A stretch of DNA of 64,000 nt from Chryseobacterium sp. T16E-39 (GCF_002216065.1 NZ_CP022282.1:558001-622000); one strand, 5' to 3'. Numbered from the stretch's first letter, positions 1 to 8,682 are shown. Notes: generated by a model not told the origin, from the sequence alone. Translations and numbers: made by a program.

Positions 1-545
1 ATCCTGCTTAGACTTACCTGTGTAATTCCTAAATAAGAGGCAATATGTCCCAACTGAACCCTTCTCAACAGATTGGGTTTATCCCTTATCAAATCTTTAT
101 ATCTTTCCGTTGATGTTTTAAATTGCCTGGATATAATGAGCTCTTCCGTTTTTACCAATTCTCTTTCAGCAAATTTTCTGCCCCAGTTTGCAATATAAAT
201 ATCTTCATTGAAGAGTTTTCTTAAATTTTCAGTTTCCAACTGATACAGCTCACAGTCTTCCAGTAATTCAATACTTTCGTAACCAGGTTTGTCCTCTACA
301 TAACTTTTCATCGAAATTATAGTCTCGCCTTCACTTCCAAACCAAAAAGTAATATCATTATCTTGTGTAGAAGCATAGGCACGGACAATTCCTTTTTTAA
401 TAAAATAAACATGTGAAATAATTTTATCTGCCTGCATCAGGCAATAGCCTTTTGGATGGTAAACTTCAGTGATATGATTTTTAAGCTTTTCCTGTGATGA
501 TGTAGGAAGGGTAAATATACTATCAATAATTTCGTCTATGTTCAT
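1..545 (-). CDS. Crp/Fnr family transcriptional regulator (3' end off the window)
   Basis: The minus-strand frame opens with ATG at 543-545 (MNIDEIIDSIF) and stays open to the left edge, giving about 181 codons, so only a short C-terminal piece is missing. Residues about 20-110 read as a cyclic-nucleotide-binding-type beta barrel (VYFIKKGIVRAY, GSEGETIISMKSY). The last visible residues (QLGHIASYLGITQVSLSR) are the winged-helix recognition region of Crp/Fnr proteins. Flavobacteria carry many such small regulators, usually without the residues that bind cAMP; the ligand cannot be told from sequence. It is divergent from the LacI-type gene across a 303-base gap. Confidence 0.85.
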   Translation of the reverse strand, partial: MNIDEIIDSIFTLPTSSQEKLKNHITEVYHPKGYCLMQADKIISHVYFIKKGIVRAYASTQDNDITFWFGSEGETIISMKSYVEDKPGYESIELLEDCELYQLETENLRKLFNEDIYIANWGRKFAERELVKTEELIISRQFKTSTERYKDLIRDKPNLLRRVQLGHIASYLGITQVSLSR

Positions 546-848
546 AGGGATAGATTACAATAGGTTAAAATTATCGGTTTTAAATGATAATTAAAAATAT
601 AAGATTCATTTTTATGTAATCACTTTTACTGAATGATTTTTTTAGTTAAAAAAAGTATTCCAAAAAGTAGATTGGTTCGGCATAAAGTACAAATACTTTG
701 TTTCCTGGTAGAGATCACTAACTATTTATATTGTGATGGTCATATTTTGAGAAAGTTGTGAATCTACAATAATTTTTATAGAAAATAAATGCTATTTCTG
801 CTATTTTTTTTATAAATTATAAAATACTTTTGTAAGTCGATTATTAAA
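546..848. other. Divergent intergenic region
   Basis: This AT-rich 303-base gap lies between the outward-facing Crp-like and LacI-like genes. On the plus strand a -7 box TACTTTTG lies at 825-832, with a T-rich stretch where the -33 element belongs. I see no convincing open frame or hairpin. A LacI-type protein often regulates its own promoter, but I could not pick out a clear palindromic operator. Confidence 0.5.
825..832 (+). promoter_or_regulatory. Promoter -7 box (TAnnTTTG) of the LacI-type gene
   Basis: TACTTTTG fits the Bacteroidota primary-sigma -7 consensus TAnnTTTG and ends 16 bases before the ATG at 849. The predicted transcript would have a very short leader. Confidence 0.6.
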
Positions 849-1850
849 ATGAAAAGAGCTTCCATAAAAGATATAGCAAGAATTGCCGGAGTTTCTGTAG
901 CAACCGTTTCATACGTTATCAATAGAAAGGAGGGGAGCAGGATCAGTGAGGTCACAAAAAAAAGGATCCTTGAGATTGCTGAAGAAATTAATTATACTCC
1001 TAACAAGATTGCCCGAAGTTTAAAAATGAGTAAAAGTAAACTCATCGGTTTAATCGTTCCAGACATTTCTAATGATTTTTATTCAAATATAGCGCGTTGT
1101 ATAGAAAACGAGGCAATGAAATTGGGCTACACGATCCTTATAGGAAGTTCTGATGAGAGCCCCGATAAATTCAGGCGTCTTACAGAGCTTTTTTCAGAGC
1201 AACAAGTGGACGGAATGATCGTAACTCCTGTTGTAGGCTCAGATCATGCCATTCAAAAGCTTTTGAATGATGAATATCCGATGGTTTCTATTGATTATTA
1301 TTTGGAGAATGTCAATATACCGGCTATTACACTGAATAATTTTGAGATTTCAGAGCATATTTTTGACTATCTCATGGAGCATAATTTTGAAGAATTAATT
1401 TATGTAGGATATGACACGAAACTTCCACATTTATTAGACCGGCAGCATGGATTTGAAAAGAAAATATCAGCAAATGGTTTATCAGCAAAGAAGATTTTAG
1501 TAGGAATGGGAAATGTTACTTCCAAGGTCTATGCAGGACTTGAAGAAAACCTAAAAATAACCTCCAAAAAAACAGCTTTATATTTTCTAAATAATAAAAT
1601 AGGAATTGCAGGATTGCACTATCTGGCTAAGAATAAGATTAAAGTACCGGAAGATGTGTCTGTCATTGCATTTGATGAAACAGATGCCTACAGTTTATTT
1701 CCTACAGAAATTACGTATATCAGGCAACCATTGGAAGAAATGGCAAAACAAGCTGTACGTCTCGTTGATGAGCAGACAAAGGATTTCTCTATGGAAGGTG
1801 AAAAGGTGATTTGTCAGGCTGAATTGATCGAAAGAAAATCAGTAAAATAA
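849..1850 (+). CDS. LacI family transcriptional regulator
   Basis: This 333-residue protein is full length for the LacI/GalR family. Residues 5-25 (SIKDIARIAGVSVATVSYVI) are the characteristic N-terminal helix-turn-helix. The hinge follows at about residues 50-58 (KIARSLKMS). The rest is the periplasmic-binding-protein-like sugar sensor, starting LIGLIVPDISNDFY. A PfkB sugar kinase starts 32 bases downstream on the same strand, so the pair probably forms an operon in which this protein responds to the sugar or sugar phosphate handled by the kinase. The specific effector is an inference; fructose is the likeliest candidate given the neighbour. Confidence 0.9.
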   Translation: MKRASIKDIARIAGVSVATVSYVINRKEGSRISEVTKKRILEIAEEINYTPNKIARSLKMSKSKLIGLIVPDISNDFYSNIARCIENEAMKLGYTILIGSSDESPDKFRRLTELFSEQQVDGMIVTPVVGSDHAIQKLLNDEYPMVSIDYYLENVNIPAITLNNFEISEHIFDYLMEHNFEELIYVGYDTKLPHLLDRQHGFEKKISANGLSAKKILVGMGNVTSKVYAGLEENLKITSKKTALYFLNNKIGIAGLHYLAKNKIKVPEDVSVIAFDETDAYSLFPTEITYIRQPLEEMAKQAVRLVDEQTKDFSMEGEKVICQAELIERKSVK

Positions 1851-1882
1851 AATTATAACAAACATATTAAACGTTTAACCAA

Positions 1883-2779
1883 ATGACACAGAATAATCAA
1901 TTTGTAGTATGTTTTGGGGAAGTTCTTTGGGATATATTTCCCCAGGGGTCCAGAGCAGGGGGAGCTCCCTTTAATGTTGCATATCACCTTCATAAAGCAG
2001 GAGTCAATGTTAAAGTACTTAGTAGAATAGGAAATGATGATCTGGGAAAAGGGCTTTTAAACCAAATCAAAAACTGGGGGATTACGACTGATTATATTCA
2101 GGTGGATGATCAGAAACCGACAAGCACAGTTGTCGCTACTATTGATGAGGATAATGAAGCCAGCTATGAGATCATTAAAGAAGTAGCATGGGATTATATT
2201 GAATTTCTTCCCGAACTGGAAGATGCTGTCTCAAGAGCAGATGCATTTATTTTTGGAAGCCTGTCTGCAAGAAATGCAAAGACCAGGGAAACTCTTTTTA
2301 AGCTTTTGGAATTGGCAAAGCTTAAAATATTTGATGTTAATTTCAGGCCCCCTTTTATTGAAGTAGACCTTATTACGGAGCTTCTCCATAAGGCTGATAT
2401 CGTAAAAATGAATAAGGCCGAGATGAGGCAGATCATGGATTTTCTTAATGTGGAATATGTAAATGAAGAGGAGGCCGCTGCTTTTATTATGAATTATTTT
2501 AATATCAAAGAAATTGTACTTACCAAGGGAAGCAAGGGGGCAAGGTATTTTATAGGAGATGCAAGTTATAATTGTTTTGCGGTTCCTATTACGATTGCAG
2601 ATACTGTCGGAAGTGGAGATTCTTTTCTTGCAGGATTTATCTCTAAAAGAACTCAGCAGGAGGCTCCCGATAAAATTATGAAAGAAGCGATCTCTTTGGG
2701 GGCTTTTATCACTTCAAAGCCTGGGGCATGCCCTGATTATGAATATGAAGATTTCCGGAAGTTCAGGGATCAGTACTAG
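1883..2779 (+). CDS. PfkB family carbohydrate kinase, probable fructokinase
   Basis: This 298-residue ribokinase/PfkB kinase phosphorylates a sugar with ATP. The N-terminal signature is at residues 12-50 (GEVLWDIFP, AGGAPFNVAYHL). NFRPPF at 153-158 is a motif seen in fructokinases. The C-terminal PfkB signature TVGSGDSFLAGF at 241-252 contains the catalytic base Asp246 and the anion hole. It lies directly behind the LacI-type regulator, which supports inducible sugar use, but no sugar transporter is visible next to it. Fructokinase is favoured over ribokinase by the GEVLWD and NFRPP motifs; substrate assignment remains a family-level inference. Confidence 0.87.
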   Translation: MTQNNQFVVCFGEVLWDIFPQGSRAGGAPFNVAYHLHKAGVNVKVLSRIGNDDLGKGLLNQIKNWGITTDYIQVDDQKPTSTVVATIDEDNEASYEIIKEVAWDYIEFLPELEDAVSRADAFIFGSLSARNAKTRETLFKLLELAKLKIFDVNFRPPFIEVDLITELLHKADIVKMNKAEMRQIMDFLNVEYVNEEEAAAFIMNYFNIKEIVLTKGSKGARYFIGDASYNCFAVPITIADTVGSGDSFLAGFISKRTQQEAPDKIMKEAISLGAFITSKPGACPDYEYEDFRKFRDQY

Positions 2780-2823
2780 CGGTAAATCTTTAAAATTTAT
2801 CCTAAAGACCGGTTTTCTTTTAG

Positions 2824-2831
2824 TAACTTTG
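2824..2831 (+). promoter_or_regulatory. Promoter -7 box of era
   Basis: TAACTTTG matches TAnnTTTG and lies 20 bases before the era ATG at 2852. No good -33 TTTG is seen at the ideal distance. Confidence 0.5.
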
Positions 2832-2851
2832 CAATCCGTAATATAATTTTT

Positions 2852-3727
2852 ATGCACAAATCAGGATTTGTAAATATAGTTGGAAAGCCTAATGCAGGGA
2901 AATCGACCCTCCTCAACCAGTTAATGGGGGAGAAGCTGGCGATTGTAACGCAGAAGGCACAAACAACACGCCACAGAATTTTTGGAATTTATAATGAAGA
3001 GGACTTACAGATCGTATTTTCCGATACTCCGGGAGTGTTGGATCCAAAATATGGTTTACAGGAAAAAATGATGGATTTTGTAAAAGATTCTTTGCAGGAT
3101 GCAGACGTGTTTTTATTCATCGTAGATGTTACAGATAAAGCTGAACCTTCTGAATTTTTAATTGAAAAACTCAATAAAATCCCTGTTCCTGTTTTACTTT
3201 TATTAAATAAAGTGGATCAGACTAATCAGGAAGGACTGGAAAAATTGGTGGAAGATTGGCATAACAGAATTCCCAAAGCTGAAATATTACCGATCTCAGC
3301 ATTGAATGCATTCAATACAGATGTTATTCTGCCGAAACTTAAATCCATGCTGCCGGAAAATCCTCCTTACTACGATAAAGATCAATATACAGATAAGCCT
3401 GAAAGGTTTTTTGTGAATGAAGCGATCCGTGAAAAAATCCTTTTAAACTATGAAAAAGAAATACCTTATTCCGTAGAAGTTGTCACCGAACAATTTAAAG
3501 AAAAGGAAGGAATCATTTTTATAGATTCTATAATTTACGTAGAAAGGGATACCCAAAAAGGAATTATTATCGGTCATAAAGGGGAGGCTATTAAAAAAGT
3601 GGGAACAGAAGCGCGGGTTGATTTAGAGAAATTTTTTGCAAAAAAAATTCATTTGAACTTATTCGTCAAAGTGAAAAAAGATTGGAGAAAAAATGACAGA
3701 GATTTAAAGAATTTTGGTTACAGGTAA
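2852..3727 (+). CDS. era: GTPase Era
   Basis: Era is an essential GTPase that binds the 3' end of 16S rRNA and assists 30S subunit maturation. The 291-residue protein has the full G-domain: G1 GKPNAGKS at 11-18, G3 DTPG at 58-61 and G4 NKVD at 119-122. A C-terminal type II KH RNA-binding domain follows from about 205 to 280, with the loop GHKG at 241-244 and the family sequence KVGTEARVDLE after it. Length and domain order are those of standard Era. It has its own -7 box and stands apart from the sugar-kinase gene upstream. Confidence 0.97.
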   Translation: MHKSGFVNIVGKPNAGKSTLLNQLMGEKLAIVTQKAQTTRHRIFGIYNEEDLQIVFSDTPGVLDPKYGLQEKMMDFVKDSLQDADVFLFIVDVTDKAEPSEFLIEKLNKIPVPVLLLLNKVDQTNQEGLEKLVEDWHNRIPKAEILPISALNAFNTDVILPKLKSMLPENPPYYDKDQYTDKPERFFVNEAIREKILLNYEKEIPYSVEVVTEQFKEKEGIIFIDSIIYVERDTQKGIIIGHKGEAIKKVGTEARVDLEKFFAKKIHLNLFVKVKKDWRKNDRDLKNFGYR

Positions 3728-3793
3728 ACTAAAATATCAATAATCATCGTTGTATAGAAAGATTTTACTATCTTTAAACTAAATTTTTCATAC

Positions 3794-4222
3794 ATGAATT
3801 ATAGTAACTCAAATTCTAATCCCATAATTAGAGATATTATACTGTTAATTGTGAGAGTTTTTATTGGATTTTCCATGCTTTCTCACGGATTTCCCAAACT
3901 TCAAATGTTATTGGAAGGTGGAAAAATAGAATTCTATGATTTTCTTGGGCTCGGTCCACAGATTACCTTAATTCTTACCGTTATAGCAGAATTTGTATGT
4001 TCTATACTCCTTATTTTAGGATTGTTTACAAGAGTAGCATTAGGATTTTTACTGTTTACAATGGTGATCGCTGTTTTTGTAGTTCATGGTGGAGATCCTT
4101 TTGAAAAACAGGAGTTAGGTTTAATTTATTTATCCGTTTATCTTCTTTTAATGGCTTTTGGAGCCGGAAGATTTTCGATAGATCATATGATTGAAAAGCG
4201 TAAAAGAGCATCCGACTGGTAG
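3794..4222 (+). CDS. DoxX family membrane protein
   Basis: The 142-residue product has four hydrophobic segments and the DoxX features near the N-terminus (RVFIGFSMLSHGFPKL) and in the second half (HGGDPFEKQELGLIYLSVYLLL). DoxX proteins are inner-membrane proteins of poorly defined biochemical role; some relatives have been tied to thiosulfate oxidation or oxidative stress. It appears to be monocistronic: there are 66 bases from era and a strong terminator directly behind it. Confidence 0.85.
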   Translation: MNYSNSNSNPIIRDIILLIVRVFIGFSMLSHGFPKLQMLLEGGKIEFYDFLGLGPQITLILTVIAEFVCSILLILGLFTRVALGFLLFTMVIAVFVVHGGDPFEKQELGLIYLSVYLLLMAFGAGRFSIDHMIEKRKRASDW

Positions 4223-4236
4223 GTGTTTATACAATA

Positions 4237-4266
4237 AAAAAAGAGCATAATTTTATGCTCTTTTTT
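4237..4266. terminator. Bidirectional intrinsic terminator
   Basis: A 12-bp stem (AAAAAAGAGCAT with ATGCTCTTTTTT) is A-rich on the left and T-rich on the right. It can therefore stop transcription from both the DoxX gene (plus) and the peptide genes (minus). Confidence 0.85.
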
Positions 4267-4273
4267 ATTTCCA

Positions 4274-4435
4274 CTATGGTCTGCAGGGAAGCGAAGATGG
4301 TATGCAGTCCCAAATTGGAGATCCATTTTCATCCCTTCCTGTAACACATGCTCTATATCCTGATTCACATAAAGGAGCATTTCCTCCAATAATGGTCTTT
4401 AAATCCTTTTTAGGTAATTTTCTTAGATTTTTCAT
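4274..4435 (-). CDS. GG-leader bacteriocin-like peptide, copy A
   Basis: A 53-codon frame starts at ATG 4433-4435 and stops at TAG 4274-4276. The N-terminus MKNLRKLPKKDLKTIIGG is a charged leader ending in a Gly-Gly pair at 17-18. After it comes a 35-residue core with four cysteines (23, 30, 44, 51) ending SLPCRP. The arrangement matches the short bacteriocin-like peptide precursors that are common in Chryseobacterium genomes. Copy B lies 41 bases upstream on the same strand and has the same cysteine plan, so the two are tandem paralogues, probably co-transcribed. No peptidase-containing ABC exporter or modifying enzyme lies nearby. Function is unknown. Confidence 0.8.
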   Translation of the reverse strand: MKNLRKLPKKDLKTIIGGNAPLCESGYRACVTGRDENGSPIWDCIPSSLPCRP

Positions 4436-4476
4436 ATTTTTAATTTAATTCGTGATTAATATAATAATTGCATAAG

Positions 4477-4635
4477 TTAAGGCTTACAAGGCAATGATGC
4501 CCATACACAAGTCCATTTTGGGACATCATCATCTCCTATTACCATACATGGCTTGTACCCTTGTGGACATTGTGGAGCACTTCCCCCATTAATTTTTTTA
4601 AGATCTTTCTTAGAAATTTTTTGTAGATTTTTCAT
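4477..4635 (-). CDS. GG-leader bacteriocin-like peptide, copy B
   Basis: A 52-residue precursor starts at ATG 4633-4635. The leader MKNLQKISKKDLKKINGG has Gly-Gly at 17-18, and the core has cysteines at 23, 30, 43 and 50 and ends SLPCKP. It aligns with copy A through the whole leader and at the motifs APxC, GYxxC, WxC and SLPCxP; the middle of the core is the variable part. Conserved cysteine spacing suggests two disulfides in an exported peptide. Being the upstream member, it should carry the promoter for both, though I could not define one confidently. Confidence 0.8.
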   Translation of the reverse strand: MKNLQKISKKDLKKINGGSAPQCPQGYKPCMVIGDDDVPKWTCVWASLPCKP

Positions 4636-4758
4636 ACTATTTTGATTTAATTTAGAAAACTAAAATACTGTTTATTTAATTAAATTGGACCAATACTCTT
4701 CTTTATTTTCTACCATAGTAACTTCAAAATTTACTAAATTCGTGAAAAATGTTATAAA

Positions 4759-7161
4759 ATGAAGATAAAATTAACTATTTGCCTTTTGGCATTTCTTAAT
4801 TTCTACGAGGCCCAGGAAAATGTTACTTACCAAAAACCCTCTGCAGAAATTCTTAAACTCGCAGATTATGAAAGACCTCCAAGTGTATTAATGAACAGTA
4901 AAAAAGATTGGGTTGTATTTACATACCGTCCGACTTACAAAACCTTAGAGGATCTTAGTCAGCAGGAAATGAAGCTAGGGGGCCTTAGAATTAATCCTGT
5001 TACCAATATTTCAAGCTCTGCCACATATTCGAACAATCTTAAGGTTAGAAAAATCAATGATAAAAATGAAATTCAGGTAAAAGGATTGCCTGCTAATCCT
5101 AAGATTACCTATACTTCTTTTTCTCCCGATGAGAAAAAATTAGCCTTTACCAATACAACGAGCAAAGGTGTAGAACTTTGGATTGTAGATCTTGAAACCG
5201 CAACTGCAAAAAAGATCACCAATGATAATCTAAATGCTAACTTGGGTAGCCCTTACATTTGGTATAAAGATTCTCAGAATTTATTAATAAAAGTACTTCC
5301 GCAAAATAGACCAACCTTAATTGATTCAAGCAAAGACCTCCCAACAGGTCCGATTGTATCGACGGCTGATGGTAAAGTTTCTCAAAACAGAACGTATCAG
5401 GATCTTTTGAAAAACCCTCAGGATGAAAAGAATTTTGAAATTCTTACCGCTTCCGATATTTATAATGTAGATCTTGCCGGAGGTCTTAAGAAAGTAAAAG
5501 AGCAGGATATGTATTCTGGTCTAAGCTTTTCGCCCGATGGAAATTATTTAATGGCTACCACCATTAAGAAGCCGTTTTCTTATATCGTTCCTTTGAACAG
5601 ATTTCCGATGACCACAACCGTTTATGATGTAAAAGGAAATGTAGTAAAAGTAGTGAATGAGGTTCCTTTAAATGAAATTATGCCTAAAGGCTTCGCATCA
5701 GTAAGAACCGGAAAAAGAGATATGGGCTGGAGAAGTGATATGTCTGCAACTCTTGTATACGCTGAAGCTCTTGATGGGGGAGATCAGTCTAAAACGGCTG
5801 ATTACAGAGATGAAATCTTTATGTGGGAAGCACCATTTAATACTGCTGCAAAATCTTTCTTTAAAACTAAGCAAAGATATGAAGGAACGAGCTGGACCAA
5901 TGATCATTATGCTATTGTTTCTGAAGACTGGTATGATACAAGAAATACAAAGTCTTTCTTAGTTGATCTGAATAACGGAGAGTCAAAAGTAATTGATGAC
6001 AGAAATTATCAGGATGTGTACAGTGATCCGGGAAATTTCAATACGACAAAAAATCAATTCGGTAGAAATGTAATTGATATGAAAGGCGGAAAAGCATATC
6101 TTATAGGAGATGGCTTTACAAAAGACGGACAACATCCTTTCATCGATGAAATGGATATGAAAACCCTGAAGAAGAAAAGATTGTATACTTCTAATTTGAA
6201 AAATGCTAAAGAAGAAATTATAGATATTCTTAATCCTTCAAAAGGAGAGGTATTGACAATCCAGCAATCTGCAAGTCAGTATCCTAATTACTTTAAGAAG
6301 AATATTAAATCCAATAAATCAGAGCCTGTAACTACTTTTGCAAACCCTTTTGAAAGTATTAAAGATGTGTATAAAGAGGTAATTACCTATAAAAGAAATG
6401 ACGGAGTAACATTGACAGGAACTCTTTATTTACCTGCAAATTACGACAGAAAAGCAAAAACTGAAAAACTGCCATTACTAATCTGGGCTTATCCAACAGA
6501 ATATAAAGATAAAAATACAGCAGGGCAGAATACGCAAAACCCTAATGACTTTACATTCCCATACTACGGATCTTTTGTATACTGGACCACAAAAGGATAT
6601 GCTGTTCTCGACGATGCAGCGTTCCCAATTATCGGAGAAGGAAAAACGGAGCCTAATGATACCTTTATTCCTCAATTGGTTGCCAATGCTGAAGCAGCAA
6701 TCAACGCGGTAGACCAGTTGGGTTATATTGATAAAAAGAAAGTGGCCGTTGGAGGACATTCTTATGGAGCTTTTATGACTGCCAATCTTTTAACCCATTC
6801 TAAGCTTTTTGCTTGCGGTATTGCAAGAAGTGGTGCATATAACAGAACATTGACACCGTTTGGTTTCCAGAGTGAGCAAAGAAATTATTGGGATATTCCT
6901 GAAATTTACAATACGATGTCTCCATTTATGAATGCGGATAAAATGAAAACACCATTGCTTTTAATTCATGGTGATGCAGATAATAATCCGGGAACATTTA
7001 CTTTACAGACAGAAAGATATTTCCAGGCATTAAAAAATCTTGGTGCACCAGTAAAAATGGTTCTTTTACCAAAAGAAGCCCACGGATATGTAGCTAAAGA
7101 AAACATCTTTCACCTGTTATGGGAACAAGATCAGTTCTTAGAAAAATGTCTCAAGAAATAA
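4759..7161 (+). CDS. S9 family serine peptidase (S9D glutamyl-endopeptidase-like), exported
   Basis: This 800-residue enzyme begins with a signal peptide (MKIKLTICLLAFLNFYEAQ) and is probably periplasmic or outer-membrane associated. Residues about 100-560 form a beta-propeller-like region (TSFSPDEKKLAFTN, LSFSPDGNYLM). The C-terminal alpha/beta-hydrolase domain has the nucleophile elbow GGHSYGAF with Ser668, the acid region HGDADNN with Asp741 as likely acid, and His775 in EAHGY. GGHSYGAFMTANLL closely resembles the S9D glutamyl endopeptidases rather than dipeptidyl peptidase IV. Substrate preference cannot be verified from sequence. It is flanked by a peptide-gene pair on the opposite strand and its own terminator. 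Confidence 0.88.
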   Translation: MKIKLTICLLAFLNFYEAQENVTYQKPSAEILKLADYERPPSVLMNSKKDWVVFTYRPTYKTLEDLSQQEMKLGGLRINPVTNISSSATYSNNLKVRKINDKNEIQVKGLPANPKITYTSFSPDEKKLAFTNTTSKGVELWIVDLETATAKKITNDNLNANLGSPYIWYKDSQNLLIKVLPQNRPTLIDSSKDLPTGPIVSTADGKVSQNRTYQDLLKNPQDEKNFEILTASDIYNVDLAGGLKKVKEQDMYSGLSFSPDGNYLMATTIKKPFSYIVPLNRFPMTTTVYDVKGNVVKVVNEVPLNEIMPKGFASVRTGKRDMGWRSDMSATLVYAEALDGGDQSKTADYRDEIFMWEAPFNTAAKSFFKTKQRYEGTSWTNDHYAIVSEDWYDTRNTKSFLVDLNNGESKVIDDRNYQDVYSDPGNFNTTKNQFGRNVIDMKGGKAYLIGDGFTKDGQHPFIDEMDMKTLKKKRLYTSNLKNAKEEIIDILNPSKGEVLTIQQSASQYPNYFKKNIKSNKSEPVTTFANPFESIKDVYKEVITYKRNDGVTLTGTLYLPANYDRKAKTEKLPLLIWAYPTEYKDKNTAGQNTQNPNDFTFPYYGSFVYWTTKGYAVLDDAAFPIIGEGKTEPNDTFIPQLVANAEAAINAVDQLGYIDKKKVAVGGHSYGAFMTANLLTHSKLFACGIARSGAYNRTLTPFGFQSEQRNYWDIPEIYNTMSPFMNADKMKTPLLLIHGDADNNPGTFTLQTERYFQALKNLGAPVKMVLLPKEAHGYVAKENIFHLLWEQDQFLEKCLKK

Positions 7162-7166
7162 ATTGA

Positions 7167-7197
7167 AAAATCGCTCCTATCAGGAGCGATTTTATTT
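7167..7197 (+). terminator. Intrinsic terminator of the S9 peptidase gene
   Basis: The stem AAAATCGCTCCT / AGGAGCGATTTT has a three-base loop, followed by a T-rich tail. Confidence 0.85.
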
Positions 7198-7204
7198 TCC
7201 CAAC

Positions 7205-7280
7205 GTCATTGCGAGGAGCAAAGCGACGAAGCAATCTCTAAAAAAGATTTCTCACTTTATTTCATTACGCTCAAAATGAC
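7205..7280. repeat. REP-like intergenic palindromic element
   Basis: The 76-base stretch begins GTCATTGCGAGGAG and ends GCTCAAAATGAC, so its ends form a degenerate inverted repeat (GTCATT ... AATGAC). Inside is an imperfect dyad ATTGCGAGG ... CGACGAAGCAAT. Sequences of the form GTCATTGCGAGGAGCnAAGCGACGAAGCAATCTC are a familiar dispersed repeat in many bacterial genomes. It sits between two converging transcription units. Only one copy is in this window. Confidence 0.6.
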
Positions 7281-7304
7281 AATATTTTCAATTGAAAACA
7301 ATAT

Positions 7305-8000
7305 TTAATGAGCCAGATACTCCAACACCTTCCCAATATCCTCTAACTCCACAAACCGATCATGCTCCAATTGATGTTCATGTTGTTCATGAGCCCAAGT
7401 CGTATGAAAAGGAATATGCGCAGCAAAACCACCAATTTCCAGAACCGGAATAACATCAGATTTAATAGAATTACCTAACATTAAAAAATGATCCGGCTGG
7501 CAATCCAGATGTTTCAGCAGCTTTTTGTAATCCGTATTTTTCTTATCACTCATAATTTCAATATGATGAAAATAATTTTCAAGTCCCGATTTTTTAAGTT
7601 TTCGTTCCTGATCGAGCAGATCACCTTTTGTCGCCATTACTAACCTGTACTTTCCTGTAAGAGCCTCTAATGTCTCTGGAACTCCCTCTAAAAGTTCAAT
7701 AGGTTGTTGTAAAAGATCATGACCCAACTCAATGGCTTTGTTTATCAATTGAAGAGAAGCTGTTCCATTGGAAACTCTGGTAATGGTTTCAATCATACAA
7801 AGTATAAAGCCTTTTACACCATAACCATACAAATGAAGATTCTGCATTTCAGTTTTAAATAATTCCTGTGATACAGAATGATGTGGCAGATAATCTTCAA
7901 GTAAAGCACAAAACTCCTTTTCTGTTTCCTGAAAATAGGGTTCATTTGCCCAAAGTGTGTCGTCTGCGTCAAACGCTATTGTTGTTATATGATTTTTCAT
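7305..8000 (-). CDS. HAD superfamily hydrolase
   Basis: Using the ATG at 7998-8000 gives a 231-residue protein beginning MKNHITTIAFDADDTLW. An in-frame ATG 27 bases further upstream would add MFSEMYKSK, which no HAD motif needs and which would run through a plus-strand promoter. Motif I is DADDT (nucleophile and acid aspartates), motif II is the Thr in MATKGD, and motif IV is MLGNSIKSD. The fold and length fit a cytosolic phosphoglycolate-phosphatase-like or YjjG-like phosphatase. The substrate is not predictable. Confidence 0.85.
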   Translation of the reverse strand: MKNHITTIAFDADDTLWANEPYFQETEKEFCALLEDYLPHHSVSQELFKTEMQNLHLYGYGVKGFILCMIETITRVSNGTASLQLINKAIELGHDLLQQPIELLEGVPETLEALTGKYRLVMATKGDLLDQERKLKKSGLENYFHHIEIMSDKKNTDYKKLLKHLDCQPDHFLMLGNSIKSDVIPVLEIGGFAAHIPFHTTWAHEQHEHQLEHDRFVELEDIGKVLEYLAH

Positions 8001-8002
8001 TT

Positions 8003-8010
8003 TACTTTTG
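8003..8010 (+). promoter_or_regulatory. Promoter -7 box upstream of the Crp-like gene at 8078
   Basis: TACTTTTG matches TAnnTTTG and lies immediately outside the chosen start of the divergent HAD gene, implying a roughly 60-base leader for the downstream gene. Confidence 0.45.
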
Positions 8011-8077
8011 TACATTTCTGAAAACAAAAATCAGAATAAAAAATAGACCAACAAAGGACATTTGTCCCGGATAATAT

Positions 8078-8647
8078 ATGTTACGAACCAACCATGCCTT
8101 TTTAAGCTATTTAGAGCAGTTATACGCTAATCGGAGGCGTACAGATGATATTGTGATCAAATCATTTTCAAAGGGTAAAAGAATACTTACACAGAATGAA
8201 TCATCTTCAACAATAATGCTTATTAATGATGGGATTACCAAATGTTACTTTGCAGAAGAGAATGAAAAGGAATATATTATAGAGTTTTTGGGAAAAGGGG
8301 AGATTATTGGCGAAATAGAATTTATTAAGAATATAAATTGTCTGTGTTCCATTGAAGCAATAACAGATGTTACTGTATATGCTATTTCTATCTCTTATTT
8401 TAGATCATTAATTAAAACAGATTTAATCCTAAACAACCTACTGCTCGATGTTTTTGCAGAACGTATCGTTAATACATCGACCAGAGCATCATATCAGCAG
8501 CTCTATACTACTGAACATACATTAGCAAAACTTCTGGAACTTCAGTCGAAACAGGAGATTGAAATTTCTAAAGAAGACCAAGCTGCTTATTTAGGGGTTA
8601 CGATAAGGAGCCTGAACAGAGCTTTGAAAGCTTTGAATAAAACGTAA
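8078..8647 (+). CDS. Crp/Fnr-like transcriptional regulator
   Basis: The 189-residue protein has a cyclic-nucleotide-binding-like N-terminal barrel (residues about 25-110: KGKRILTQNESSST, FLGKGEIIGEIEFI). A C-terminal helix-turn-helix (EDQAAYLGVTIRSLNRALKAL) completes a Crp/Fnr architecture resembling the YeiL subgroup. The cAMP phosphate-binding Arg/Ser pattern is absent from the barrel, so cAMP is probably not the ligand; it also lacks an Fnr-like cysteine cluster. It is divergent from the HAD gene, and its end faces that of the MATE exporter gene. Confidence 0.82.
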   Translation: MLRTNHAFLSYLEQLYANRRRTDDIVIKSFSKGKRILTQNESSSTIMLINDGITKCYFAEENEKEYIIEFLGKGEIIGEIEFIKNINCLCSIEAITDVTVYAISISYFRSLIKTDLILNNLLLDVFAERIVNTSTRASYQQLYTTEHTLAKLLELQSKQEIEISKEDQAAYLGVTIRSLNRALKALNKT

Positions 8648-8651
8648 AGAA

Positions 8652-8678
8652 AAAGCGGTCTTAAAAATAGACCGCTTT
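8652..8678. terminator. Intrinsic terminator between convergent genes
   Basis: The perfect stem AAAGCGGTC / GACCGCTTT has a nine-base loop. The T-rich tract is better on the minus strand, so it mainly ends the MATE transcript but may serve both sides. Confidence 0.75.
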
Positions 8679-8682
8679 CGTG

